A stretch of DNA of 64,000 nucleotides from Mytilus galloprovincialis (Eukaryota > Mollusca > Bivalvia > Mytilida > Mytilidae), in the NCBI RefSeq assembly GCF_965363235.1, contig NC_134848.1, positions 63,616,681 to 63,680,680 of the forward strand, written 5' to 3'. Position numbers and translations under genes: made by a program. This document shows positions 32,129-44,465 of this stretch, in pieces; the first letter of the stretch is position 1, and each line of letters opens with the position of its first letter. A model generated the notes under the pieces. It made no database searches, was not told the origin of the DNA, and saw only the letters and a list, made by a program, of their open reading frames with translations.

Positions 32129-32418
32129 CTGACATATAAGATGAGTATTCAATTTCCCAACTTTAAGGGCATCAGCAAGGTCTTTCAAAGTCGGCTCCTC
32201 TCGATTTGATATCTTCTTCTTCTTCCATTGTTTCAGTGCCATCGACATTATGCCATCTGAACTGTGACCAGCATACGTGTGTTCCGTACTTTCCCAATCC
32301 TTTCTTTCCATTCCCAAGTTTATGAAAAACTCGTCAAACGACATAATTCCAATAAGACTTCCCAATCTAACAAGGTGCTTATCACTTGGTTCTGTTTTCA
32401 GTTCATTGTCGTTGAGAC
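32129..32418 (-). CDS. Roco gene exon: Death domain 1
   Basis: 290 nt between acceptor ACTATTTTAAG and donor GTACGT. It encodes about 96 residues: a linker ending PSDKHLVRLGS, then LGMERKDWESTEHTYAGHSS, MSMALKQWKKKK and PTLKDLADALKVG, the hallmark helices of a Death domain (the WxxxxG-type LADALK end included). It starts in phase 1 and ends in phase 0. The COR exon upstream ends in phase 0, so at least one unseen exon of length 3n+1 must lie between. Confidence 0.85.
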
Positions 32419-35400
32419 CTTAAAATAGTATTTAGTTTGCTATCAGCCATACGAAATGTTAGTTTTATTAGTGCACACAAAAATTACCTTAAATAGATGG
32501 TTATAATAGACAAGTAGATTTTTTTATTAATCTTTCATTAAAAAATCCAATCAAATTATACAAAGTAATATAAGAGCTCTATATTGGATCTTTGAAACTG
32601 GAACATCCCACAGACTGCACAAAATTCAATTTCCGAAGTAGATGTATAATTTTTTTCTTACAACTATAAAGCTTCAACAATGACTAAAACCCATACTGTA
32701 AAGAAAGCGCTTCAAGGTTTCAACATGACAAAATGTGAAACAATTAAAACGAGAAAATTGATATTTATGATATTGATATATTTAATTTATAAAGTTATTC
32801 CAGAAGTAAGAAAATAATGAGATTTAAACAATATAATTTTAAATATCAATAGAAATGTACAAGAAAAACTACAATAGCTGAAAATTATTGAAAAGTTACA
32901 AACAAACTATAAGGTAGGAAAAACACACAGAAAAACGATCAAATTACAAACACCATTTTGTAAACAACTACAAGACCCCCCCCCCCCCCCAAAAAAAAAA
33001 CAAAAACAAGTAAGGATGGAACTTGGATATAAGTGCGCCAAAAATGAAATAAATTTCCTTTCTCTTGTTGCTCGTGGCAATTAAAACCACAACAATAAGT
33101 CGCATTAAAGTTACATGTAATCATAATGATATTTGCGGTCCTGTTAAAGCCCTGTTAATCATAAGGAACCTTTTCAGATATGTTTAAAGATGTTTTCACT
33201 TTACTTTTTATTCACTTTCGAACAACCAGCTCGTTCAAAGTTAGAGGACTGTCAAATGATGCAATATAAGTGTAAAAAACGCCTGAAATATATATAAAAA
33301 GTAGATATAATCTAAAGGTTTCCACGATAATTTCAAAATTGACAGGAAGGATTATGAATAACTTTGAACTTAATTGAAATGAATCAATAATGACTCTGAA
33401 CATGTTAAGCTTGAGTAAAAGGAGTATACAATTTTCAAGCTCCGAACTAATAATGACTGTAAAAACCGACGTACACGTTCATTTGTTAGTCATATTTAAT
33501 CTGAATTAATACGTAACGCTCGTCCATGTTAACAATATAAGGACTTTATTAAAATCGATGTGCTCCTTACACAAACAATGCTCTAACAAAATTAAGAGGA
33601 AGAACGACTGAAATCGATATTACATAAGATTGACTGCCAATAAAATAATGTGTTTGACAGGTACGATTTATGTGTGTCTCAACTCACTAGCGACGTGTTT
33701 TTGCGATCTATATTTTTTTTTAAATGAAACAGTTGAAAATGACTTCGTTATTTTTCTTCATGATAAAATTGTTCTATTTAGATTTGCGTTAATGTAGTTT
33801 GCGGATGTTCAAATCTTAACTATGCTTAAACATATGACACCATATTATATTTTTTAATTATTATGAGTAGGAGTGTTTTTCAGCAGTTCATTATTGATTA
33901 TTTTTTTATTATTATTATTATCTCAAATGTAAGTACAATACAAAGCTACACCAATTAAAAGATCAACTGTTGTATTTAGTCTGTAAAATCAGAGCATTGC
34001 TTCCTTGAATGGAAACACAATCCGGATTAAAGTGTTATGACGTTTACACAAACAGCAAATGTACAGTTGAAATGTGTTACAGATTCATCGATGCCTTACG
34101 CAATCGCTAAATTTTACCCTTTTCAGCTTTAGTTTATTTAAATTATCAAGAAAGTCTGGAATGCCAAATCGAAATAGATTATTAAAAGTTGATTATATTG
34201 TTTTCCAGTTGTAACTTTCTAAGATTGTCACAGGTAACATTTTTCCGTATTACCATAATTTTTATATGCAAATTTCAATGAAAGGTTAAATTTATTTACA
34301 GCATTTTATAAAGCATTATTGCCAATGCAACTCCTGAATATACATACAAACTTGTTACTGCTGTAATGCGATAATTACGATACACGCATAAATATAAATA
34401 TTTTGAATTATTTGTATGCATGATTTGTAAATATCCAACTGGTATAAATTGTTCATGGGTGAACACTTTATAAGTTTTGTCAACCTGTGTCTCATCCCTT
34501 TTGTATATTTAAGCAAATTGAATTTGTTAATACTAAAACTGTTTGCATAATGGTTTCTACTTTTACCTTTACATTCAGGTCCACAATTCATTTGGCTCTG
34601 TAATTGTATGGAATAAAGAATTAAAAAAATAAGTGAGACATGTATATTTCATTTCAATTTTTAACATATATTGTATTCATCATAATGAGTGCCAAAACTG
34701 TATATATACAACCTGAAAAGAGGGCCAAATGCATTCATTTACATTGTTGGTTTTATATTCACATCGTTAAAATTCATCCAAAAACATTTTTTCTCAAATT
34801 TTCTTATCTGACTTACTTATTGAAAATAGCACAATGATAATAAACTCATCATAGATACCAGGTCTAAACTTTAATATTTGCGCCAGACGTGTAAATGCAA
34901 ATTAGTTTAAAGCCTTTGAATTTATTTTCAGATTTAAGAAACGCATAGTTTTAACGAAGCAATACTTATTACATTTCTTACAATACATGATATTATGGAA
35001 ATAATTGCTAAATCTTTCATTTAAATTTCATAAAAACGTACATGTTACATATTTAGTATATGTCGATGGCACATCTGGCAATGAACAGTCGATGTAGTTT
35101 TGTTGTGCTGCGTGTTCAACGAGTAAATTAACTTTTATGGAACATCTGTGTCATAGATGTACACGGATATGCCTTAATAACTATCCCGCCATTTTTTTCT
35201 AGAATGGGACATTACCGAACGAGACGTATCACAGAATTTGAGTAACACGACGAAAGCCAAATGTGGATTAGCCGAATCTGCTTACCCTTCCACCACGGTG
35301 TTGGAGGGGTTTGTGTTGCAAAGTCTTAAGTTTCTGTGTGGTATTTTGTGAAATTGTTTGTCTTTTTGTTGTTATTAGTTGTTTGCCTTGACGTTGCCAG

Positions 35401-36464
35401 TTTCTCTTCTACTTGTGAGTTTTGAATATCCCATTGGTAACGATCGCTGTTTGTACTAATGGGCCGAAAATCAAACATTCATGCAATCTGTAACAATAAG
35501 TCCATTTCAGCTGCTCAATTATCATTCAGCGTCATTGAAAAGAACAATAGTTAATGTTATCACCAAATAATATTATACAACATTGTAAAAAGATACAAGC
35601 ATAAATTCAGGAGATAGAGAGACTTAAATAAACATCAATGAACACATCCTGCTACTGTGAAATCGTATCCGGATATTACACCTTCGTATATCATTGAGGT
35701 TGAATCTACCAATTGAAAATAACTTTAATAGCCCTAACACTTGTAAGAGGTCAGCTACATTATTAGTTCAAAACTATACAACGATAAGTTGACGAATGTG
35801 CTATATAAAACGTTATGTATGATATCGATAACAAATTCTGCATCAATATATTAATTCAATTTTTAAACAGCCATTGGACTGAACAGTTTTGAATTTACCT
35901 CAAGGATAATATTGCAAATTCAGTGAAAGACGTGAATATGACTTGCCGATTTTTTTATTATCGTGCATAAATGTATGCATAATTTCTGCATGATCCACGA
36001 ATGAAAATTATGCGTATAGAGCTACGTGCGATAGATTTAGACATCAAATTCTTCCGTTAAACAATAAACATGATTATCATGTAGTGAACCATTTTTTTCC
36101 ACTATCCTTATGGTTTTTAGATATTCTAAAAATAACCATGCAAATGCTTTTTGCTATCCTCCGTTTACTATCTACCTTCGAAAATATAGTTTAACATGTG
36201 ACCAACCCTGCACGAATCAAATTAGTTAAAATATATGAATTCATAATATTAAAATATACTTTTCACTTTTTTATTCTTATAAAATAGATATCAAAGGTAC
36301 CAGGCTTATAATTTCATAATATTGTTTGTGTTGTATTTAGACCCCACACGTATAACAATTGCCGTTTTATCCAACACAATGATAGATTTGAACGTTGTTT
36401 TCAATTTAGACTTGTATGTATGTTAATGATCAAGAATATTTCATTGGTTTTTTTTTTTTTTGCA
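32419..36464. other. Roco intron, repeat-derived fragments only
   Basis: AT-rich. There is a C10-A10 simple run near 32977-32998. A faint, diverged copy of the hammerhead-repeat tail is near 34850-34895, and another tail fragment (CAAAGGTACCAGG) is near 36294-36306. No exon was found here, although a missing Roco exon must lie somewhere between 32,418 and 50,756. Confidence 0.5.
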
Positions 36465-37009
36465 GGAAAGCTGATGAAATGGAACCAAATCTATGACTGT
36501 ACAATGAAAATGTCAGTGTGTCTAAAAGTTACTGATTTCTCTAAAAACATCAACTTGGAAACTGTAAATTCAAGTTGAAAAATGAGCCTACTATTGTCAT
36601 GACAAAAAAAATGTATTTAACAAAAGTCACAAGTAAAGTTGAGAAAACATATTTTTTGTCATATGATACTGTTGTTGCTAAAGAAAATATTTCAGAGGGT
36701 TGGACTTTAAAGACCAGAAAAATGCCAACTTCATTTAGCAAGGAGCAAAAGATGTATTTAGATGAAAAATTTAACATAGAAGAAACAACTGGAAAGAAAG
36801 AGGATCCTATAACTGTAGCACAAGAAATGAGAACTACTAAAGTGAAGGGAAAAAGAAGATTCAAATTGAGTGATTTTCTAACATCACAGCAAATAGCAAG
36901 TTACTTTTCAAGAGTTTCGAGGAAGAAAGTTGAGGATAACATGCCTGTCACCACAGAAGAACATTTGTCTAGTGTTAGAGAAGAGATTTTGACAAAACTT
37001 AATGATTAG
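36465..37009 (+). pseudogene. C-terminal fragment of a repeated invertebrate protein family
   Basis: A 144-codon open stretch (36575-37009) opposite to the Roco gene. It has three blocks I recall from the ends of large, multicopy cnidarian and mollusc proteins with zinc fingers: a GWTLKTRK start, FSKEQKMYLDEKFNIEETTG, and RRFKLSDFLTSQQIASYFSR. A T-rich tract plus AG (36448-36466) could be an acceptor. The frame is closed by a stop just upstream of the conserved part, so it is a fragment or an exon of an unseen gene. Confidence 0.45.
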
Positions 37010-38520
37010 TTATTCAAGTTTGAATCTGTTGTACCATCATGGATCACTGTTGATATATAAAATAACTATTGTCTCAAAATGTACAATTTATTTGAACAAG
37101 GCTTGAAATATGTAGATTGCATGTCTTTTGCTAGTATTGGTCACTATTTCTATCCTGTATTGAACAAATTGTTGAAATCAGACTAGGCAAAAATAAAAAA
37201 ATATGTGTATTTCACCTCCCCTCATCCGGGTCAGAAATAAGCCCCTGGTCAAAAAATTATTTTCCACAAAAAAAAAGAAATTATTTTTATTCAAAAAATA
37301 ATTCATTTCCATTTTGGAAAACCAAAAGGATTGATAAACTAAATAAATATACTCAAATTGAGCACAAACAACTGATAAGTGGCCTCGACTGGACAAGTCA
37401 AACCATTGATGTGACCATGCTATGACATCCAGTTAAAAAAAAATTAAAAACAGATAACCTGCCTTCCTGGTCTGTTTACAAAGGGTAGACCTGGGGAGGG
37501 AAAACAGACATTCTTTTAAATGTGTCCCTAGTACAAATAAATTTATATATTTTGAAACAATTTATTGTAATTTTATTTTATACTCTTATATAAGATCTAC
37601 AACATACAATATTTTGTGTAAAAAACATCAATTTTGATTTTGAGGTGGACAAAGTAAAAATTTAGCTACCCTGTATTCTTTATAGATAAAGCACTTATAA
37701 AATTTAAGGTGTTTTTGTATAATGGATTACAGTTAATGAAAACATTCTAAAAGTTTTAAGTTTAGAAGATTTCTATAGTTAAGGAGTTACTTTTATCTCA
37801 ATTCAATATTTTTCAAATTTCGAATTCAAACATGGGGAAACATACATATTTGATGTATTGAATGCATGTATTTCTTGGTTTGGTTATTCTGACCTTGGCC
37901 TCACTTTCTTCGATCATGTATACACACTCGTATTACATGTATATAACTGAAATAAACACTGCATGTATGGAAAAGTAGTATTGAGGAATAAACTTCAATG
38001 GGTCATGTATTTGAAAGTTGAATAAGTCCATAGTTAATAATAATAACAAATTTGGAGGGGAACTGAGAGTAAATTTTAATAGCAATACATCAGGGTAACA
38101 GGTCAGGGTCATAAACTTATACAAGTATTATTCCATTAGATCAGAAACATCAGTACCATGAAGTTATATTTAATTGCTGTTAAATGTGTAAAAAGCTTGT
38201 TATTAGATAGTAAATTCATGTTTTTTGTGAAAAAAAAGGGGGTGGTATACCTTTATTTTACAACATATTCCTCAATATTGTGATAATGTTCCAAAAGTTT
38301 TTATTCATAGATGTATTGACCAAAGTAAGCTCTAAGTTACCTTAAAGTCATTTATGGTCTACATTTCTGCAAAAAAAAGTTTTGAGGGTCCAAACTTGAC
38401 CAATATTTGCTAAATTTAACATAATCTTTAAGACCAAACTTTGCGCCATGCATACTCAAATAAGATAGCACATATTGCAAAGTATCTTGATGTTTTTTTA
38501 TTAAGGATATAATGTTTGTC
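37010..38520. other. Roco intron, no gene seen
   Basis: AT-rich; nothing supportable beyond short homopolymers. Confidence 0.5.
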
Positions 38521-38844
38521 TTAAGGTAAGGTTTGCGTACACAGGGAGATAACTCGATTTCAAATCATTGAAAAAAGGAGGGATCTGCCATTTTGAATTG
38601 CTTTGATTAACCAATGTTCGATAACTACAATATTATCGAAAATAAAACAACACCTACCTCAAAATCGCCGTTTTGATGTAATTTTATCAAAATTTGAATC
38701 GTACAAGTAACGTTATGACCTTCAGTTTGTTAGTTTTCATTTATATGACGTCACGTTATTAAAGCCGTAGCGTCTTTTTGCAAAAACCATTCATAAAGTT
38801 TCGCGGAATTTTATTTTATTTCATTTCATAAATGTACATTTTCA

Positions 38845-39090
38845 TGCCCCCGCCGTAGCAAGGGGTATTGAGTTTTATCCTTGTCTGTTTGTACGTCCAT
38901 CCGAATGTACGTCCGTTTTTACAAAATTGGTTTCCGTTCTCTAACTTTAGTTTGCCTCAACCAACTGATATATAAAACTTATGCATAATGCTTTTTACCA
39001 CAAAAACACAGAATAAATTTGAATTTTGATGTCGTCACTTTTACAGTTTTAGATTTATGAGGGGTCGGACAGGGTACACATTTCTCCTTT
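38845..39090 (+). repeat. Interspersed repeat family, copy 1
   Basis: Begins GCCCCCGCCGTAGCAAGGGG and contains CTTTAGTTTGCCTCAACCAA. Related copies are at 39960-40105 and 60605-60870. The last two share the block CAATG(G)ACACATTTC. Confidence 0.65.
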
Positions 39091-39959
39091 CTCCCGTCCC
39101 TTTTCTCCTGTCACCCGCCGTAAAACCTTTAAAAAAAACTAATGTGTGGGAAGCTCATTTCAACAAAAATCGATCTAATATCTTGTGTTTTGATGGCTTG
39201 TCCCCGTCCTGTCCTTTCACAATATAGAAGTGTTGTTTATTCTGCTTCAAGAACCCCGATAATTTTTTCACTGACTGTTAAGCTGTCTCTTTCATTGAAT
39301 TTGTAAGTCTGATGCACGCCGTTTCCGATTTTTTATAAAGTATAAATACAAATTATAGAAACGCAGGATTGAGTGAAAAACGGCACATTTTTTGTGACAC
39401 TTTTAGTCAATTTCGTTTAAAATGGTTGGAATTTACATAATGCGTCACTGATGTGTTTTACTTAATATAGAGGATGCATATATATATTCTCAGATATTTT
39501 TATTGCATAATTTTTACGAATGACAGAATGTTGACTTGGTCTTTCAAATGTACAGTTTGCAAGGTTTATCCGCAAATACGCACACAACCCACACGTTTAC
39601 ATCATTCGAAATATATGTTATTTTATCAATCACTTTTACAACTGACGGAATGTTTCTAATCGTAATTTTTTTTATGGATGCATTAAAAATGTGTCTTTCA
39701 GACACAACTATTGTATTGTGTCGTCCTGAACATACCTGAAGTATTTGCCACCGGACATTTTACAACCCCTAATCAAACAAACTTCTATGCATATCAGTCA
39801 ACTTTGAATTAATTTATCTAAAAACAAGGATGGTAACATGTGTCTCTACACATGCACGGACTCACTATAAAATCCGGGAAATTGTTAGTTTTTAGTCTTT
39901 CTCCGTATATATATAAGAGATCATAATGAAGTAGTGACGACGCTCGGAGTATTTTTATG

Positions 39960-40105
39960 AGGTTGTTTTCTGAATTTTTCGTTTCTGTTCTCTACCTTTA
40001 GTTTGCTTCAACCAAATGTTATAAAATTTATACGTAATGCTTTATAATGGTTTATATTTATGCAAGAGGGGGCATCAGCAATGTCCCATGGACACATTTC
40101 TTCAA
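39960..40105 (+). repeat. Interspersed repeat family, copy 2
   Basis: TTTCTGTTCTCTACCTTTAG start, then GCAAGAGGGGGCATCAGCAA and CCATGGACACATTTCTTC, aligning with 60680-60870. Confidence 0.6.
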
Positions 40106-40195
40106 ACTCAAGAGTCTTGTACATGTATTAGTACACAAACAAGTATGACCAAATTTAAACACCTCCCCTTCCGACTGATAGTTGTGGCCATAAAA

Positions 40196-40446
40196 GTTAA
40201 GGGACGACATCAAAAGTTCAATGTAGGATAAAAAAAAAAAAACTTAATTCCCATAGTTTGTTTACTGACCCCTCCCCCCTCTTCACTTAATTTGGGAAAA
40301 ATTTGATTGACCAACATGGATATATGTAAAATCGATGTCAAATTAATAAAAACTTGCAGCAACTTTTATCCCCCCACCCCCCAAACTATTTGAATTCAGT
40401 TTTTTTTTATCCTACATTGATCTTTTGATGTCATCCCTAAGTTAAT
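40196..40446. mobile_element. Fold-back MITE-like inverted repeat
   Basis: Arms of ~68 bp (40196-40263 and 40379-40446) are inverted and diverged. The outer part is TTAAGGGACGACATCAAAAG and ATGTAGGATAAAAAA against its reverse complement; the inner part contains AGTTTG and GAATT blocks. The spacer is ~115 bp. No coding capacity. Confidence 0.7.
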
Positions 40447-41103
40447 CACTGTTTTCTCTCATTGACTATGGTCAGTCCCAAAGTGTTACAAGACAAAATG
40501 ATTCTTTGTAAAAAGATGCTATTAAAGATGACTCTCTTCTTTGGAGATCAACAAAAAAAATATTTTTGTGTTTTACAGAAATGACAAGATGAACACATAA
40601 CGCCCATTTCCGTAAAAACGAGTTCGGGGACATACCAATTTTATTAGCTCATTATAATGCAAATAGTTAAATCCTAAAGTTCACAGTTTTTTACAAAAAC
40701 GGTGGACCCGGAAAAAGGATATTTTTGGCTTTTTGTTGCCATGGCAACGGTTTTTTTTTAACCCAAAAATTTAAAAAATCTTGTTTTTAGGAACTTTTTA
40801 TGATTTTTTTAATTAAAATTTATTATTAATGAATGGACCACAATTATTTATACATGTTTTGTTCAGTTTTATTATTTTATAGTCTCTCGCATACATTATT
40901 ATTTCAGAAGAAATCAAATACAATTTTCCCTAAAAATCGTCAAAAATCGGAATTTTGAGCTTTTCACATGAAAAAAATGGACGGGCGATGTTTGATTTTT
41001 TTTCATTAAATGATTGGGTACTCCTCCCTGAACAAAATGATGTATCATATTGGTGTAATATCACTAAGAAAAAAATCCAGGTTTCATGCAAACCTTACCT
41101 TAA

Positions 41104-42099
41104 ATGAAGTTTTGTATTTAATCTTGATTGCATTAAAACCTGAGTTTTTCTATATTTAAAATGTCAGATTCGAGTTTATTTTTTGTCATGGTTGCTAGGG
41201 AAAACCTTGTCCATAGCAACAATAAAGAATTTACGATAGAATCAACATTTCTTGTTCATTTCTAGTTATAACACAACTAGCTTGTACAAAAAAAAACTTT
41301 TTCCAGTCATATTATTTTTTTCAAGTAGCCAGCTGTCGGTTGATCCTTATAAAGAATTGATGTAAATATCCTAAATTGTCCGACAAGGACTGCCTCCGTG
41401 GTATTATATGTGCCTATCCCAAGTCGCGAGTCAGTAATTCAATGGTTGTCGTTCGTTGCTGTATGTCATTTGTGTTTTTCGTTTATTTTTTTTTTTGTAC
41501 ATAAATAAGTTTTCTTGTTTTAATTATTTTATATTTGTCATTTTGTGGCCTTTTATAGCTAACCTTGTCAGATTTGGTTTTGCTCATTTTTTATGATCTA
41601 TAGTTGTTTAAATTCTACATCCTTTAGTTTTTGGTATCATTGGCAATCAAACCACATCTTTTTTATTTGTATATGTATTTTTGTTATTTGAAAATATATA
41701 AAAATGAAGGGGTACTCGATGTATTGCTGCTCACCCTCTACCACCAAAAATGTTGAAGTGCTCCTCGAGGTTTGGATCATCCATGAGAGGTCTCAACATA
41801 CAAATTTAGGCTAGGATTTGAAAATCACTCCATTCAATTATTGATTTATTCGAAAATCTCTTCTCAATCACATATTTCATAGGAAAATCACAACCCAATA
41901 TGAATATTTCCAAGCTATCATGACATCTTATTTATATGTTAACCAAATGGGATATTTCACAGTATTAGATAAATAGATCAGAACAAGGTTTAGACAGACA
42001 TCTGAACAGAAGATGAACATTTACGACGCATTGACATATAAATGTCTACCCATTGGTTTATTACCTCCGTGAAATATCAACTCATTGATATATTTCACA
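41104..42099. other. Roco intron with repeat fragments
   Basis: 41628-41665 has the short repeat end TTGGTATCATTGGCAATCAA and ACCACATC. An imperfect palindrome of GTGAAATATC/GATATATTTCAC is at 42070-42098. No gene is seen. Confidence 0.5.
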
Positions 42100-42240
42100 T
42101 TCCAAAAAAGTGGCACATACAAGCGATATGTCTGTCTAAACATCCCTCGTGTGTTCATCACAGTTAAACAAAAGCATTCACAGTGGATTCAAAACTACTT
42201 TTTTGTAGACATACCGCTTGTATGTGCCACTTTTTTGGAA
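42100..42240. mobile_element. Fold-back element with 34-bp arms
   Basis: 42100-42133 and 42207-42240 are inverted copies with a single mismatch, around a 73-bp spacer. The outer ends are TTCCAAAAAAGTGGCACATA and its complement. No coding capacity. Confidence 0.8.
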
Positions 42241-43463
42241 CGTAAATACGAGCCTCATTGAACGGGACACACATTACATCAGTGAACGAAATATTTATAT
42301 ATGTATCTGCCTCAGTTCTAACAATTTGACACTTTTCAAGTACTTTCTATATGCTCATGTGCATTTTCTTGTTAGCATAGGTTTGAACTTGGACAGATAA
42401 TTAGAATGATTAACAATTAAGTATTGCCATTGTCAGTTATTGTTTAAACATAAGGGTTAGAAGCAAGAAAATCCTAAACAAAATATGCAAACATCTTGTT
42501 TTATGAATTTGACCATACTGTCATAATTGTATAAAGCACATGAAACGAAAATATCTATCTGTCCATTCGTCCAATATATTTGACACACGTATACACAAGT
42601 ACATGCATAAAAGGAGTTGTAAGGTATTATAATAAACCATTGAGACAATTACCCAATTACAATAATAAAACACTTATAGATTATCCAAGCCCTTAATCAT
42701 TATTGGTCTTTAAAAGTAAAGTTTAAAAAGTCTCCCAGTAACACCAAATCTCTAGTCCAAATAACAAAAAACATTAAAAGATATTATATACCTATTTGGA
42801 GTTATTTTCTTTCAGAACGATAGGTCATTCTTTCGAAGAATCAACCCGGACGATACCATGTTTCAATGAAATATGCTTAAATGCATAAAATAATGACCTG
42901 TGTGAGGTCATTATTTTCTTTGATAAAAATGCAAACTATAGTTTACTTCAACATTTAATTCGTTTGATAGTTTGTTGTGGCCAATTGGTGAATTTATTTT
43001 TTAAAGTTCCATCTTTGATAGGTTTAACAAAAAATCGTCCTTGGAGCGCGTTTTAACTGTAAAAGCAAATACTGTGAAGTTTTGCTAATTTATCGCTGCA
43101 ATAAAGGAACATTATCATATATGTGAGATGAAATCTTATTGATTAACACTGAATAGGAAATGCATTGATATTCGTTTTCGTGTTACATGTACATGTATCA
43201 AGAGTTCGTACTCTCTTCGTACCAGTTCTTAACTTTTTACATCTATATTTTACTTTTTACTCTATCAAATGATCAACAGATAGTATTTCTTATATTCTAT
43301 TGAATAACAGCCACGTACCTCGCATTGGGGTCGGGGAGTATAGAATTATATCCCGATTCTCTGTTAAAAAAATGTATTGCCTTTTAAAAGAAAAAAGAAT
43401 AGTTCATTCGTTAAAAATTGTTGACAAATAATCTCTTTTCCGCGATAAAATGTCATTACAAAT
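42241..43463. other. Roco intron, no gene seen
   Basis: AT-rich; nothing supportable. Confidence 0.5.
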
Positions 43464-43616
43464 CAGAGGTGGATTTAGGGGTTAGCCCGACCCCCCCCCC
43501 CTTTTTTGTGAGAAAACTTTGGTTGATTATATAGGGAATCACTGAGGCATGACTGGAGCGGGCATCCTCAAAGGCAGTCAGTACTCCCCTTTCGGAAATT
43601 TCTGGATACGCCACTG
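43464..43616 (-). mobile_element. MITE with CAAAT target duplication
   Basis: 153 bp. The ends CAGAGGTGGATTTAGG and, on the other strand, CAGTGGCGTATCCAGAAAT are inverted and diverged. CAAAT is duplicated outside (43459-43463 and 43617-43621). From memory the internal sequence (ATGCCTCAGTGATTCCCTAT on the minus strand) is common in bivalve genomes. Confidence 0.75.
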
Positions 43617-43759
43617 CAAATAGAAAAAAACCCATAGCACCCCCTTCCATAAACTAAGTTGGTACAATAAATTACTTACAAAGTGACTTGTATTTTTCAT
43701 TCACCGTTATCGGGTGGTAACAATTCATTTGTGTCTTACTTCATGCAATTACAGTTTAT

Positions 43760-44165
43760 ACACATTTTTGAATTTTGAATCCTCAATGCTCTTCAACTTT
43801 GTACTTGTTTGGCTTTATAAATATTTTGATATGAGCGTCACTGATGAGTCTTATGTAGACGAAACGCGCGTCTGGCGTACTAAATTATAATCCTGGTACC
43901 TTTGATAACTATTTACACCACTGGGTCGATGCCACTGCTGGTGGACGTTTCGTCTCCGAGGGTATCACCAGCCAAGTAGTCAACACTTCGGTGTTGACAT
44001 GAATATCAATAATGTGGTCATTTTTAAAAATTTCCTGTTTACAAAAGTTTGAATTTTTCGAAAAACTAAGAATTTTCTTATCCCAGGCATAGATTACCTT
44101 AGCCGTATTTGGCACCACATTTTGGAATTTCGGATTCTCAATGCTCTTCAACTTTGTACTTGTTT
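43760..44165 (+). repeat. Hammerhead repeat, 1.15 units of 355 bp
   Basis: The block CTCAATGCTCTTCAACTTTG starts at 43782 and again at 44137, a period of 355 bp, so the locus is the end of one unit plus most of the next. It is the same family as 14736-15210, in the opposite orientation. Confidence 0.85.
43835..43878 (+). ncRNA. Hammerhead ribozyme motif, intact
   Basis: Stem I is GCGTCA with TGGCGT (six pairs, two G-U). Core is CTGATGA. Stem II is GTCT/AGAC with loop TATGT. GAA follows, then stem III as the palindrome ACGCGCGT and cleavage after C at 43872. All conserved core bases are present. The palindromic stem III has no loop, so cleavage would require a dimer, as known for hammerheads with minimal stem III in Penelope-like elements and retrozymes. 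Confidence 0.8.
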
Positions 44166-44465
44166 TCACATGAATTTCACGTGAAATTTACAACAAAAAA
44201 AATGATATTTTTCATGATTTTAATTAAATTTGAAAATTTATATGTTATTTGAATTACTCTATTTCAAAAATTCATGCGAATTTCACATGAAAAATTTTAC
44301 GTGATTTTCATGTGAAATTCACATGAGTATCACATGAGAATCACGTGAAACTCACAAAAATTGTTTTCACGTGAATTTCACGTATAAGCTCGTTTGAGGT
44401 GAAATTGATGTGAATTTCACGTGAGATTCACATGAATTTAAATTCACGTGAAATTGATGTGAGTG
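44166..44465. repeat. Degenerate palindrome cluster (CACGTG/CACATG)
   Basis: Five exact CACGTG palindromes (44178, 44342, 44368, 44418, 44445) and several CACATG/CATGTG sites sit in TTCACGTGAAA-like contexts on both strands. It reads as a worn short tandem repeat. It begins directly at the end of the hammerhead repeat. Confidence 0.75.

Larger units (their letters stand above)
38525..41099. mobile_element. 2.6-kb TIR element with TTAA target duplication
   Basis: The ends GGTAAGGTTTGC and GCAAACCTTACC form a perfect 12-bp inverted repeat, each bordered by TTAA (38521-38524 and 41100-41103). TTAA duplication is the piggyBac signature, although the terminal bases are not the usual piggyBac CCY. 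The inside has no transposase, only repeats (38863-39090, 39960-40100, 40196-40446), so it is a non-autonomous or composite element. Confidence 0.65.
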
